From: Oxyruncus cristatus
Taxonomy: Eukaryota; Chordata; Aves; Passeriformes; Cotingidae
Length of the DNA: 64,000 nucleotides
Assembly: GCA_013399855.1 (NCBI GenBank)
Contig: VXAY01006791.1
Location: 124,001 to 188,000, forward strand
Direction of reading: 5' to 3'
Position numbers and translations under genes: made by a program. Below, one piece after another: positions 36,621 to 51,300 of this stretch (positions within the stretch are counted from its first letter, which is position 1; each line of letters opens with the position of its first letter). The notes under the pieces were generated by a model. That model was not told the DNA's origin. It ran no database searches and worked only from the letters and a program-made list of their open reading frames with translations.

Positions 36621-39600
36621 AAATTAGTTAAATTTTTATTGTAGAATTCTCTTTCTACCTTCTACACATCACTGTGTTGTTGCTGCATTATTCTTATTGG
36701 ATCTTCGTGAAAGTACATATTGTTCTTCCACTGTCTGCACAATACAGCAATGCCAAAGTTTGCCTCTGCTCAGTGAATGTTTTCCATTTTAATTGTTGTA
36801 TTCAACACCCAGAACAAACCATCCAGGGGAGCTCAAATTGTAGCAGTGGGAATGTTATTTTCATATGCACTGGCCTATCCTGTTCCTATTGACTTCAGAA
36901 CTAAATCAAGACCAAATCGCTTTTTGAATACTTTTAACATGTTTTCAATAGTGTAATTCATGAAAATTCAATTCATTGAAATTGCATCTGTGAGTTACTC
37001 TGCTGACCTGCTATTTTTGGCTACCCCTCAGTTACTTTTAAATCACACCCTACATGTGCAACAACAGGTTTTTTTCCACTTCAGTCATTTTGTCTTCTTA
37101 GATCTAGTTTAATTAATATTTGTTTCTCTAACTCTTACATAGTAGAGAATGCACAAAAATAAAATTATCATCTAATGCATGGAATGTCTGCTCTCTGAGG
37201 AAAATTTAAATAGAATGGTGTGGTTTCAAAAGCAAGCGAACAGGTATATGACAGAGATACCTAAAATTATTAGCACATGAGGTATGGGATTTGGGAACAA
37301 ATATTCATTGTATTTTTGCAGAACGAGCTATGAGAAGCAAATGAAATTTTCAGGGAATACTGTTTCATACAACATATAGTTACAGCATGAATATCCCTAC
37401 GGTAGGAAGTGGTTGAGACTCAATAGAATTCAAGAAAAATTAATGAAAAATAAAGTGTTACTGAGGGATAATAAAAACCACATGGTGAAAGAATTCCATC
37501 TCTGTAAAGCATCTTGATTTTGATGAAACTGTACTTTTTGATGGAGAATCATTGTTAATTTTCATCTAGAGGATTCAGACACTGCACCTCATCGTTCTCT
37601 AAACTAGACCAAAAAAAAAAAATTCTGCAACCTTCCCTAGTTTTTCTGACCTTCTGCTGACTGAGGCAGTTGTAAGTGGGCTTAATGATGCTCTGGGATT
37701 CCCAGTGTCCAGGGAAATTTCCATAAGTTTCTGTAAAAAAGCTATGCAGAGTCCAACGGAATTGTACAAGGGCACCATCTGGAAATCTTAACTTCTCAAA
37801 GCATGCACGGAGAAAGATTTTCTCTCTACTCCCTTGCATCTTGAGAACCCTGATAATAATGGGGAAAAGACAGATCTTTCTTTTTGCCCAATAGATGGCC
37901 ATAGGTTTAGATGATCAAGCTCCCTGTGAGAGGTCTGTGCTGACAGAAATCAGCTATATTCACATTTCCTACACACATTTTAGGCAGGTTTCCAACTGAC
38001 CTCTTCTCATTCAGATGTCTGGAGGATTCCAGAGAGGAATGATGAAGATAACGCCAAACACAAACTCTACACCAGAGAGCGGAACAAGGACAATTAACAA
38101 ATTTACTTCTCTGTTACCACGGTTTCTGCTACACTGAAAAGCACAAAGGCCCAAAATAAATATAATAATAATTCAAAAATTCAACATAAAAATACTTAAT
38201 ACCATCAGTCAAAGAGGGTGTATAATGTGCTCACATAAAAAAGGTCATCATCTAGTTGAATTCAGTCAGGCTGCAGCTGAATTCCCTCTCAGGAGCCCTT
38301 GAGGTGCTTAAAAACACAGAATTTATCAGTAACCAAATAACTTTTATGCTGTGTTTTGAGAAAGGTTCTAAAATCACAGCTGCCTAAAAATTTGGGGATG
38401 TTTTAATGTATTTGCTTACACCTAGTTCTCTTCCATTAGATATGGTTTCTCCATTTTTTCTCTTCCCCTTTCTCCCTTACCAGTAAAGAAGGGTGAGTGG
38501 GGGACAAAAAGGGAATTTCTACATGTTATAGAATTGAAGCTGAGGCTATTATAATATTTTTTTTATATTAGCAAAAAGAAGCCCTCTTATAAACACAAAT
38601 GACATTAAAGCAATATTTTGCCACCAATAGTTTAGATTTAATAGAAACACTGTTGAAAAGTCCTAACTTTGAGTGCCTCACTTTGAGTGCACCAAAACTA
38701 CCACGAGTCAGGAGAGGCTGACACAGAAAAGATAAATGAGGAAAGTGGTGAGTAGTAAATGGCAGCTGCAGCTGAAAAAGGACATAAAACTGTCTTTATG
38801 ATGGTATGACAAGGAAAAAAACTAAATAGAGGGAAGATGGTTTTAGTAATACCTGAAGAATGATGCAGCTCTGGAAATTTTAAAGGTCAGAAATGATATT
38901 ATGGAAGTAACTACTAAAGCAGCCTATGCAAATAAATATTTGCAAAATGGAAGCATGAACAGGTCTAACCTAACTAGGAGACACGTAGCTGGGTTTCCTG
39001 TGGCAAAACCTGGCATGCAGCTGGTGCTCTCAGGATGGACAGTGGGAGCTACTTGCACTTTTATTCTGAATCTGCTCTCAATCTGCCATGAGGTTGTTTC
39101 GTACTCTGACATTTATCCTTGGTGTAGGGAAGCAAAGAGCAGTCCTCAGGATAAGCTCCCCTCATATACACCCTGGGCTGGTGCTTAATGCTAATTGTCA
39201 TTCAGTGAAGTGTCACCACAGGGGGTGTAATAACAGGAACTTCTAAAAGGCACCAATTAACTCTAAACCAGAGACAATAATATAGAAAAACTAGTTGGTT
39301 TCAATGTGATGCACATTTGGCTCCCTGAAAGTCTTAGAAATGAAACCACAAAAACATACTTCAGGAAAGAATCTTTGTACTTCCAGAGAGGTTGGAAGTC
39401 AGTTGCTTGGCTTGGGATTTCAAATCAGCTTTTAATATAAGGAGAGATGTTTGTTATGCAAATCACCCACAAAGGAAAGGGAATGATCCACTTTCCTCAA
39501 GCAATAAATCCTGTCATAATCTTGCTAACACCATAAAACCCAGTTTACTCAAGCATTTGATGCATTTTTGTCCCCATGTGTTAAGCTGACAAGGCAGGAT

Positions 39601-42430
39601 TTACAAAATGTTCCCAGTGGGATGGGAAAAAAGCAAAGAAAAATTGTAAAAGCCTGTAAGACTTTTATTAGGCCTTTGTGTAGCACTTAGTAATGAGGTC
39701 AATGCCTCTTTTTCTACTGTCTGGTACTAAGGACTTGCTTTCAATCCTTTTCCACTGTCCCTTTAACTATGGCTGGATTCACTGGGTAAATGGTGTTCTT
39801 ACACAAAAAACCAGTAACTCCTCTCCATACCATGGAGTCTGTGGAAAAATTTGCTTAGGAATGTGGTGACCATTTATTTCTCAGGAGCCATTCCAGAGAC
39901 GGAAATTTCCTCGTCTCCCTTGATCTTTCCCACTGTAACCCTGTTATTCCCTTAGGCAGCCCATCACCTCTCTGTGTATCTTCTTGCACTTAAGTGAACC
40001 TGCTATAACCTGCAAGTAGATGCTGGCAAGGAAAGTTTTTTCAACTCTTTGAAAAGATTTGGGATTAAAAATAAAATCACACTGCAAATCCGGATAAAAG
40101 TCTGAAATCTTGTAAACTTCTGGGACTTATACAGTTGAAGGGGAGAAAACAAAACAGTTGAAAGAACAAATTTGCCCTAGTAATTATGGTAACTTTTTAT
40201 CATCTTACTGTTTATTCATTTAAATTTCTAAACAAAATGCTTGCAGCTGAAAAATAATACTTATTTTAGGAAATGAAAATGCGCTATTTCTTTGCATATT
40301 TTCTCAAAATTAAATATTCAAAACAATTTCATGGAAATTTCAAAGAATTAGCAGCATCCAATATAAATCTAAATATAAATAAAGGGGGGGGGGCGTGGTT
40401 TTTTTTGTAAAAATCCCAATTAAATGTGTGTGCAGGCATTTCAGAAAAATAGTAATCTCTTATGGTCCTTGGGTGATGAATCATCTGCACTAAAGTTTGA
40501 ATGAAATAATGACACATCCAAGTTCTTTCACAAACAACCCCTATATCTCACACTCAAAATACAGCATTCCACATGTCTCATAAAAAAAAAGAAACTTAAA
40601 ATAAACAGACCAACTGCTTAACTAATATATAGACAGTCAGAGTTCTAATGAAAGAACAGGATTTTACCCTTTTACAGAGTATTGATGATTTTACCAAATC
40701 TACAAATTGAGAATAACTTGTCTGGAAACTAGTAGCATACTAACAAAAGAAGGTTTTGTTTTCTAACATTGATATGCAAGTAACAGAAGGAACACATAGC
40801 ATCTTCCTGAGCATGTGGCTAATAATTGCCTAGGAATGGAGGACATGCCTAAAGGCAACAGAAGGATGATTAATTATCACTGAAGAAAGCCCAAAAGGTA
40901 TCTAGGAATAAAATTCATGATTTGTCACAAGCTGTGACTGGGAAAAAAGTAAGATGTGGAACAAAGAAGAACACTCTATGCAATATAGTGGATATGACAC
41001 ATACATCTTTTTTTTTTTTTTTTTTAATACATCTGTATCTAGATATGTAGAGGCTAGAACAGATAGGAAAACAAGTGAGGTTGATCTTGAGATCCTGTTA
41101 TGAAATTGGCAATTCCTCCTATAGCATTAAAGAATTATTTTAAAAACCAAACACTGTTATTTTACTATTTTTAATAGTTTTGCTCTCAGGATTTTTAGAA
41201 GCAAGTATAATCAGAAAAAAATAAGCATATTTTTTTGCAGGAGTATCCTGATGTGATGAGAGTATTCTTATTTTGTTGCTTTCCTGTATATGTTATGAAA
41301 GGCAAAAAGTTCCAGATATCTCCCACTCCAGTCATATTCAGTCTAGAAAAAGGATTTATGTGGGATTCATTTATGCATTATTTGAAATCTTTCTCAGAAA
41401 TGTTAGCTCCATGGAGAATTGATATTAACAGTTTGTTCAGAAGCATAAGTAGCTGTTTGCATCATCTTTTTTTACTAGTTGTGCAATTTCTTGGACTAAA
41501 TTACCCTGAAATAGAAGTGTTTGAGTTGATGTCTGTATTCAAAACATTTTCTTTTAGAAAGGACTGGTGAACAATTACACCCATTTTGCTCCCTACACCA
41601 CACCAGAAAGTTTTGTTTGTGTGTGAAAGGGCTTCCAGCTTTTACATGAACCAAGAATTTTGCTTTTGTAGTTCAAGTTAAAATCAGATTTTTTAAAGAG
41701 CTTATTAGTTAGTCCCTTCTGGCAGCTGCCATATTCTGAGTCTAGTTGCAGTTACTTTCACATCTGACACTCTCTGTCATGTGCTGTCAGATGTGCCGGC
41801 TGTGTGATACCTTAATGTAACTAATTAATCAGTTGAATGAGGATCATAATGCTTTATAGAACATTACAAAAATATATGCATAGTCCTTACATCTCCTGTG
41901 ATGTGAAAGCTGCAGAAAATGAGACAGGTGAGTAATAAAAAAAAGAAAAAAAAGACCTTTTGAATGCAAGGCTATTAACTCCCTACCATAGCTGTGTGGC
42001 TTGATTAGCATAAGCAGGACTAAGCTCGAGGAGGAATGCCAAGAAGGTTCAGATGTCCCTTGCACAACCTTAAATTTGATACAATTTTGACAGTGTTGCT
42101 ACAGTGTAGTCCGATATTATGGACTAGATGCAACGTGTTCCAGGGTCAGCTGCTCCAGCCTCTGCCATGCAGACAGGATAATTTGAAATCTGTGAACCCT
42201 TGGGAGGGAAGGATATTGTTCCAGGTCCTGGGGGCAGGAATGGGCTGAATATGTTGTTAATTCATTACCACGAATGTCCCTTCTCTGCCTTGCCCCATCT
42301 TCTGTACTCAGATAGCAATGGATGCCAGGCTTTTCCAGCCTCCTAGTTCATGCTGAGGAGAGCAGCTTGTTCTGAGCTTGTTGAAACTTCCTCAGGTGCT
42401 TATCCTGTCCAAGGGATCAAATAATCCAAA
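36621..42430. other. Gene-free AT-rich stretch
   Basis: No recognised gene or mobile element. Contains an A run near 37610-37622, a G10 run at 40384-40393 and a T run at 41008-41025. A block at about 38900-39235 is less AT-rich and open for 95 codons on plus without any recognisable domain. Other frames look like chance. Confidence 0.55.
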
Positions 42431-42560
42431 ATATCCTGGAGACAAGACAAAACAGGCCAGGCTGGATGGGGCTCTCGGCAAGCTGGTCTAATGAAAAGTT
42501 CTGTCCATGGAACTAGATGATCTTTTTCCAAACCAAACCTTTCTATGTTTCTATGAAAAC
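42431..42560 (+). mobile_element. CR1 LINE 3' fragment
   Basis: The plus strand reads 'tcctggagacaagac', 'ggccaggctggatgggg', 'agctggtctaatg', 'catggaactagatgatc' and the terminus 'tttctatgtttctatga' at about 42540-42557. This order is the sense strand of the CR1 3' UTR with the 'ttctatg' octamer tail, a different CR1 tail type from that at 36.5 kb. The central 'cctgcccatggcagggg' segment is shortened. The copy is truncated and diverged. Confidence 0.85.
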
Positions 42561-45232
42561 CACAGAGCTGGACTAGCACATGAGGAGCAGTTGGTATTCT
42601 CCTGATAGAAAGTTTCAAACGTATGTATAATTAGCGACTTTGAAACTTATGTCCTTATCATTTTATATATTGAACTATTAATCTACTTGTATTGATTGCA
42701 CTCTGCTTTAATCAGAATGCAAGAAAAAGGCTATAAAAGTGACTGCATTAACAGTCCATTTTTAAATGGCTCATTCACAGAGACAGGAGGTTTTCACTCT
42801 TCAACTATTCTTTTTCCTGGTGAAAAATTCTCTTGCTATGAAGGAGGGCTATTTATAACCGTGTTGGTTTTGAGGGAAAAAAAAAATGGCAGAACCATTG
42901 AAAATAAATTATAGTCTCATTTTTATTTAGCTGCTTGATTTTGAATGAATGCACTACATCCTACATGCATTTCACCTACATCTAGCAAGAAGTCCAATGC
43001 AAACGACAATAAATGAGTAATTCTGAAATAGTGTTAAAAAGAGTCTAGTCATGTCACCTGAACTCATCTGGGAGTGTTTATGAAAAAATCCTATGTATAG
43101 GAGTGAAGGTTCAAAGCAATGGGAAGGAAAATTGAAAGTGCCAATTTTATCTGGGCACTGAAATCTCATTACTAGAAGTAACATTGATGCTTAACACTTC
43201 AATCCTCAAAGATATTTTGGTGCTGAATTCAGAAGTATGTAAAGACATAATGGCTTTAAGGAGCTGAGTCTTAGTTAACCTAAGTCTCTTGAAAAAGAAA
43301 ACATAATCAGATTTCTATGTATTAGGCCTCAGTTGGTTGTTTATGTATTATTATTAATTAGCTGAGAACCAAAAACAAAGCAAAAGTGGATGGAAGAAGG
43401 AATGTTTCTCCTCTTTAAAAGTTTTCATGTAGGAAAAGTAATACAGAAATAATCTTGTTTGAAATGCTGTCTTTTCTGAGGATTGAGTGGTGACACCAGA
43501 GCATAGGGTTTCCTTGTTTTCTTGAAGTCCATGAAAAATTACTTGGTTTAATGCTTTCTCTTTGTTAGTATTATTTCTTAAAATCTGTTTATTTGTAGCA
43601 ATGTGAACAGGAGGTTCAGTCCTCTCCAAACTATGTTGAAAAGCAATATGAATAGTTCTGAGGATTATCTTAATGCTACATTGTGGTTTACTTGGTGCTT
43701 TATGTTCCCAAGCCCTTATTAAGATATCTTCAGATATTCTGCCCTAAACCAACCATAAAGCAAATATTTTCCTGCTAGTAATTAAGTCCTTTTCCATAGA
43801 CTTAACATGGGTCCCAGAACTTGAATTTGCCTCTCTGAAATTACTCGTTAGAAAACTGCTAATAAACCCATAATGCATGGTGAATCTCAGTACTGTGCAA
43901 TTAACACTGCAGTTTAAACCTTAATTAGATTTTGCCTTTGAAGGCAGAGTATTTCAATGAAATTTAATGGTTTGTTTGTTCAGTGACTCTATGCTTCCAT
44001 TTAATTATGGCACTTTTAAAAATAATTTTCTTGCTAAAACAATTAGAAGAGTCTGCAAAAGGTATTGCTACTGCTCGATATGGGAAAAGGTAGGTGGGAA
44101 AATTCTTAAAAAGGGTGTCAATATGCTTGAGTGGAACTGCATGGATATACATGGTCCTACAGCGCAGCAGTACTGTTAAAACAATCAGGCATCCTTTTGA
44201 CTGCTGTGTGAAAAGACTGGAAAGCATCAGCTTTTGTAGTCCCTTAAACTCTTGTCAATTAAATAAGCTCTTGTTCCTCTCTAAGCAGATTTTAATTGAT
44301 CCCACTATAATTATATATTAGTCTTGCATGTGTTAGATAAGAAATACATTAACAGCATCATCTGTTAGGGCCTTCCTTTTGTAAGTGGTGGTAATCATAC
44401 TGTCCCTGGCGAGAGGCTGTGCAACTGGCCTGCTAATTATGAACTCTAAATAAGAGGTGGCATGCTGAAGTAATACTTCCTCACTCAGCTTGTCGCTGGC
44501 TCAGACACACAAGCAAGTTATCATGGCCTAGCAAAATTGCTCTTTGAGCAGTAGGAACTGTGGAAGAAACCGTCTATGTGCATGCCCACAGCAAATACAA
44601 ATTAATTCAACTAAATGTGCTCTGCAGTGGAAGAAGGACAAGCACAGCTGCACTGCTTTGCATTTCTCTGAAATAAAGGGTAGGAACATGGCTGGTTACT
44701 ATTGTTCTTCTGATGTCCTGTAACTTGAGAGATAGTAATTGGCCACTTGTCTGTCCTTCAGGTAACACTTTTAAGCCGCATTTTTAAACAGAGAGAAAGG
44801 TATTTCTCTTTTCTTCTCTTTTTATACCTGTGTGCCAGACCTTATGGGCATCATTTTAGATACTCATGTTTTCCAATTTGAAGCAACCACATTTTTCTAG
44901 GTAATTAGAACCAACACGTAAAAAGACACTGCAGATAAGCACTTGATGTGCAAATTTCATTCACTGAGATGTTCAACACTGAGGGATAAAAAGCTGAAAA
45001 AACAACAAATAAACCAATCATTATGTATCAACTTAGACACAGAAAACTTATCTTTCTTTGAGAATCCCAAAAAGCCATACCTAGTAATTGCAATTCTGAG
45101 CTGATATCTGAACAGGTGTTTAGTTATAGAAGGCAGGCAAAACCATTGGAACAGGTACAGGTCATCATCATGATTACTGCTTCTTTGCTTCTTTCTATTT
45201 CAAGAAATACCTTCTCAGAGTATGAAAATGCT
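42561..45232. other. Gene-free stretch with a possible conserved block
   Basis: No gene or mobile element recognised. The part at about 44395-44665 is a mixed-composition block with CpGs and several homeodomain-like ATTA/TAAT cores and is raised as a finding. The rest is ordinary AT-rich DNA. Confidence 0.5.
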
Positions 45233-45335
45233 CTCCCCTTTTACTCCACTCTCATGAGACTCCACCTTAGGTACTGAGTCCAGTTGAAAAAGCTGTCAAT
45301 ATGAACAGCAATAAATTGTTGAAGTGAGATGATTG
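45233..45335 (+). mobile_element. Short CR1 ORF2 remnant
   Basis: 'ccactctcatgagactcc' followed by 'accttaggtactgagtccag' matches the CR1 ORF2 segment that encodes R-P-H-L-E-Y-C-V-Q in intact copies. The next bases (about 45285-45335) only weakly resemble the downstream E-R-V-Q-R-R segment. Heavily decayed, no open frame. Confidence 0.5.
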
Positions 45336-48300
45336 GAGCAGTATTTGTGCCTATGTGTGTGTTTTCAGCTGCATTATTTTCTCTATACTAGTTTAAATGT
45401 TATCACCTAGGAAAGGGACAGTTTAGTGGGAGTGGTGCTTCTGGAAGCAATGCAATCTGACTGTGAGAAAATGTCATATTTCTTGCATACTTATTTGGAA
45501 AAGCTAATAGTAGAAGTGTAGTGTGTGTTGACCTTTTCGGTTTGCTGCTGTCCCTGTTGCTTGTTCTTTTGGCACTGAGGCAGAAATACAAGTTGCTCTT
45601 TGACAGAGGTTGCTCTTTGAACTAATCCTAGTATAGCTGACTGTACAGCTTCTGCAAAATCTCTACACTCAGGTCTATCCAAGACTTCTCATTGCCATAA
45701 AGAAGAAATGCTGAATTGAATACTTTCCTTTAAACGGGGGGAAAGAGGTACTCTACTTTGAGGTGTAGCTCAAGAATATTCACAGAAGCATACAAGCTTT
45801 AACTGTTCTTTTTAATTCTCTTTCTTCCTCCTAATGTTTATATTGCAGTGGGAAGTCCTGTAATTTTTGTTTTACAGTCCTGATGAGTTTTCAAGTTCCA
45901 GTCTCAGCACTTGTGAGCATGGTACATATAAGGAGAGACACATGATACTAGTTGTCCATAGTAGTAACATTAGAGACAGGCATTAAAGAAATGAGTTGGC
46001 TTTCATCTAGACTGAAACTATTTAATTTTCTGAACTAATCCTTAAAAAAATAGTTCTGATTTTATAAATGACTTCTCCAAAAAGGTTACATTAAAAAAAA
46101 AAAAAAAAAAGAGGAAGGGATTAGATTATGAAACCACAGTATATCACAGAAGAACCAATACAGTGATGAAATGAAATGTAGTAAATAAAAATATTGACAC
46201 AAGCAGATGGAACCCTTGGTAATATGTTTTTTTGGCAATGTGTTTCCATAGGGAGAACATTTTCTGTATCAATTTAAATGCATAGGAAGACCACTGAAGT
46301 TCAGACTCCAAGGCTCCCAGGAAATGAAAGATGAGGAATCTAGGCTTTCTGATTTTAAATTGTAGAAGCCACCTGATTGAGGAAATCATTTACTGAATGC
46401 AGTCTAGAATATCTTGGATGTGGCAGTCATTCCAATGTTCTGAATAATCTTGGAGTGTAATCTCTAACTTCAGACCAAGGTACAGGGGAAGCAGGTACCA
46501 CATTTTTCAGGTTGCCTCTGGCAGAAAAATTATTTGTGCTGAATATGTTGGAATTGCAGGATGTGTGAAGTAGAGGTAGAATACAGATGAAACAGTAATT
46601 GCAGGAAAATGAAAAAGAAAGTGTGGGTCGAGGGAGAGAGAAAGCAAAAAATACTAATAAACTAGAGGAAACTCTTACCATGGAACAAGTGGATCTAATC
46701 AGCTTGGGAAAGAGTTTGCTCTGGGTTTTTTTTGTCAGCAGCATTTTGGTCCAAAGCCAACGGATGAAAAAATGAAAAGCAGCAACATACCAGAGATTTT
46801 GCTGCCATTTTGCTGTGCTACTTAGAAATAAATGAACAAGCATTCAGGTAGCTCTACAACTGCTGGTCCTAATATAAAGAATGGATGATTAAAAAAAGGT
46901 TTCAACATACATTTAATCTTTCCACAAGTCTTCAGGCAGTTTCCCTGCCATGCTGAGTTAGTATTTCCTGCATGGCATGGGGAGAGTGGTCAGCTTGGGT
47001 GTAAAAGCAGATGGTTCTAGTGATCAGTGTGAAGCACCTGCAATATATATATATATTGTGTATATATATATATAAAACTATATTTATATAACTGTATCTA
47101 ACTCAAAGGAAAAATGAAAACCAAATGAAGACACAGCTTTCATACTTATTACCTTATTCAGTTTAAAACACCCAACCCAAACAGCAGAAAAATAAATGTG
47201 AAAAGTATCACAACAATGGACTGTTTTCCAGGTAGTTACTCTGGTGAGTCTAACTTGTGATTTCCATGGATTTGGGTTTTCATTTGTTTTCTGCTGTGGG
47301 TAATCTCATAATGTGAAACATTACTGTTGTGTTTACTTCAGTTTTTATGGTTTAAAAATACATTTGAAGCAGTTTAGAAGCACAGAAAAAATTAAAGCTT
47401 GCGAAGGTTTGTTTGTCGTGTGCATGTGGGAAAAATTAACAAATCACCAAAGTGCAGATGCATTATAGGAAGTTTATTGCCCCCTCAAAATTAAGTAAAA
47501 TAAAGTGATGTCATGGCCCAGTTGTATCTTGGCAATTTTGGTGTTTTAGGGGGTTGGCCTCCCTGAAGCACCCAATCTTGTAGAACGAAGTCATTGACCA
47601 TTTATTGTACCTTTCCAAAATGTCCCAATACAGTTTGTAAAAGTTAATATGCATTTGGAATAACATTTGTTTCGCAATCACAAAAAAAAATCTTAATTGT
47701 CTTTTCTGGAAGTTGCCAGTTTTGTGTTGCAGTGAGGGACAGACATTTCTTTTCCATATTGACACTTGTCCTTCTGAAGCTGTTTATTTCCTTTCACCCT
47801 TGCCCTTGCAAGGATGCACCCAGCTTCAACAGTACATTTTAGCTGCATCCAAATAACCTCTACATCCTTGTAGCACTCCATTTTTTATGTTGGCCATCAC
47901 GTTCCAGAAATTGTTCACTCTATATTAGATACGCCATTTCCCCCTCACTGTACCTCTTTCTAGAAACAAATGCTCACCTCTTAATATCGTACTGCCAACT
48001 AAAATACCATGTCTTGTCATGAGTACACCTTTATGCCTTGCAGTCATAGGAAAAACATCTATCTGTTGAAAACACAGAACAATTTCTGTTAGTCCACCCT
48101 ATTATCTCATTTTAAATCTGGTCAATTTAACTATCGCATCAAAAAAACAATCTTTCTTCAAATGCGACTTTCTGCATTCTCCAGGCTGTTAAATCTTCCT
48201 TTTTGTTTCTACCCAGTGAACCAATCAAAAAAGGATCACCTGTTTTCAAGGGTGTACCTAGAACACACTTCAGATGGGCCGCAAAAGCCAGCATCAGTTT

Positions 48301-51300
48301 TGCCTTTGGCAGTAACAGGTATCAAGTGTTTGATAGCAAAGTCTGTGAAAAGGTAAAAAAAAATAGCATGAGCTGCTTTCTCTCTGTCAAAGAAAGAGGA
48401 GAAGAACAACTGAATTTCTAAACATATATATGTTCAAAGCCCAGCTTTGGACATATGTATGTTTTTCTTCTTATGTTTCTCTCTTTGCATCTTTTTCCAG
48501 CTTCAATGCACGTGACGATGAACATTTTTCAAAAGAACTCTGTTCACACTGGGATATCAGACAGAGTAGCCAGATTTTCAGTATAACTTAAAGTTATCAT
48601 TTTTTAAAACATATATCTGTGACTGTTCTATCAGTGAAGGATGTTCTGGGTTTGAAATTTCATTAGTATTTATAACCAATAACAAGGAAACTTCAAAATA
48701 ATAAAATGAGATCTGACTTTGCACCTTTGTCTTGTGCTTTATTGCGTGTTCAATACAGATCTTAACTTTGTTTCACTAACGGTGACCTAAAACTTTCTCA
48801 CTAAACCACCAAATTTTTCTACCAGTTTGCTGAGACTGCCACACCACATTTGGTAGGAAGACAGATGTATTATTAAATTTAAAACTGTCATCTGAACAGG
48901 CTTAAAACATGACATATTGCAGATATCAGGGGAAACAATACCATGATAAATGAAGGATGTAAAAGAGAAAAGGCATATTAAATGGTGAAAATATGCCTCA
49001 GTATAGAGGTCTTTTCAAAACAGGCACTGATTACTGTAAAATTACAAATTAAATTAAGATGAAGGGATACTCTTGGAACAAGCAGAAGATATGACACAAA
49101 GATGTGATGGAAAACATAATGAAAGCAAGACAGCAGCACAATGCAGAAGAAAATTAAAATGCATCAGATGTACCTGGTGATTAGGGCTTTTTGCTCCTAC
49201 TTACAAGTACATGTGTATTTAGCTTTGTGAATGGTCTCAGTGATGCTTTTCAAATGCATTCAGTGAGCACAAACAAAAATTGTGGAAAATAAAAGAAGTT
49301 TGAAATGATTGCCCTAAAAGAAATCAGAGGTGTTGATAAGACCTTACACCCAGAAACTTTTCTTCTTAGTCAATTCCCTGGGAATAATGAATGAATCAAA
49401 ACAGTACAGTGGACTGTTTTGGATTTGAAATCTGTAGTGTTGAGCACAATAATTGTCTTTAGTCATCAACTGAAGTTTTAGGCACAGAAACGAATTTCAG
49501 CAAAATTCTTAGACTTGTGTTTAATCCCTTGAACAAAGTTAATTCTTCTAGAGGGTTACAAGTTCAAACAGAGGAGGATGCTAAGAATCATTCAGGGTTT
49601 AAAATTAAGCAGCAACTTAGTAAGTGTTACAGGAAACCCATTGCACTGAATGCTTCCTGAACGGCTAAGAGCCTCACAAGTAAAGGGAGCGAGAGTATAT
49701 GTTGTGGGAGAGGAAGTTTTCAAAAGTCTGGTTCAAAAGATTTTAGTTAGTATAGCAAAATCCTAAACCTGACTGCTATTTCCTAATCTTATTTTGGATA
49801 TAGGTTCCACCCTCATGAAAATCCTGGTGTAATCAGTCTTATGCTCAGCTCTCAGTCAGTGAGTTTAGTCTCACTGACATGAAATAACTTTTGTATGCTT
49901 CTGTGGAGGAAGCGTTGTTTTTGTACATGGGAAAACTTATTTAATCTACTACAGACCTGCTCCTTCTTCTATAAAGAGGTTCCATAAGAACTTGCAGCCT
50001 TAAGCAGACCTACATACTAACAGATCTAGGTTTAACTGTAAATATACTAATTGAAGATATTTAGAGAAATGTTTTGTTTGATTATAAATTTCAGCTTCCA
50101 TAACAAGGAGAATTGCCTGGATATGAATTTCACCTTAAGTGAGCAGAAAATTTTGTGAAATAATTGTGAAAAACTTTACTAACTATGTATTGCTAATAAC
50201 AGGAACGTGTAGGGATATTTGCTCTCTTCAATGGTTGGGTTGGTCAGCTCAGGAATTTGGAGGCTAAGTCCCTGAAGGCTGGAGATATCTTTTAACATCT
50301 GTATAGCCTACACTCAGTATAAGGTGCATGCTTTTTCTTCTATATGTCTTTCTATACGTTACAATCTCAGGGCTTTCCAAAAGTGTATTGAAAATTAGAG
50401 ATTTAAAATGAAGAGGGGAAAAAGGAAGAGTTTCGCTTCAGAATTTATGTTGTAACTAACTTGTCATCAAAATTAATGTGTTAATTAAATAAATCTAATT
50501 AAATAAACCTATCTTTGAATTTCTTATAATTTTTTTTTAGTTTATATATCCAAGTCCCTCCTGGCTTTCCCTTTTTTATCAAAAATAAGCATGGAAGTAC
50601 CGTGGGTAAAATCATCCTTTGCCAATAAAGCCACACAGTGGACTCAGATGGAAAACCCACAGACGTATTCCTGCTTTTTGAGGAAACCCTGCTAACTTAC
50701 ATGAAGACCCATAATTTGGCCATCCTGAAAATCAGCAGATTTCTGGAGCTGATCATACATCCTTTCCTGGACTGTCAGAGTTCTTTTCCCTTGTGCACAA
50801 AAAACGAGTGACGTAGAGCTTCTCAACCAGGCTTCTGTGACCCACTGTGGTAGATCCATAGCTCTAGGCATGCTGGAGAACTGCAGGGATTTTTAGCAAA
50901 GTTCTTCTAGTTTAGGAAATCAAACCCTTGTGAAGTCCTGGAATGAATAGTGAGCAACATGATTACTAAAATCCTGCCATTTTAGTTCTACCGTGGATTC
51001 AAAACAGTCAGCAAGGACAGACAGATGACAGCTAAAGAGATCTACTGGGTAGAGAGCCAGCAAAACACAAAGGACAAGTGTGGACCAATGTTGATGCAGC
51101 AAGTCCTACAGGAAGACAGACACATAGCTAGTGTCAACCATCAACAGGTGTTTTCCCAGAAAATGTAGTTCAAGTGCAAGGAATCATTGCTGTTAAAAAA
51201 ATTAAAATACTAACAATAAGAAATGTGCAGAGGATGACACCTTTCCTGCACTAGACATGGGAGCCAGGATAGGCAGTAGAATAAAATATCTCACAGCAGC

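Noticed and set aside
41235..41570. A 111-codon Phe-rich plus frame as a gene
   Set aside because: Composition follows the T-rich DNA, with no domain and no supporting context.
46427..46843. A 138-codon minus frame as a gene
   Set aside because: Ser/Phe/Leu-rich with no recognisable domain, no splice signals and no unusual composition; consistent with chance.
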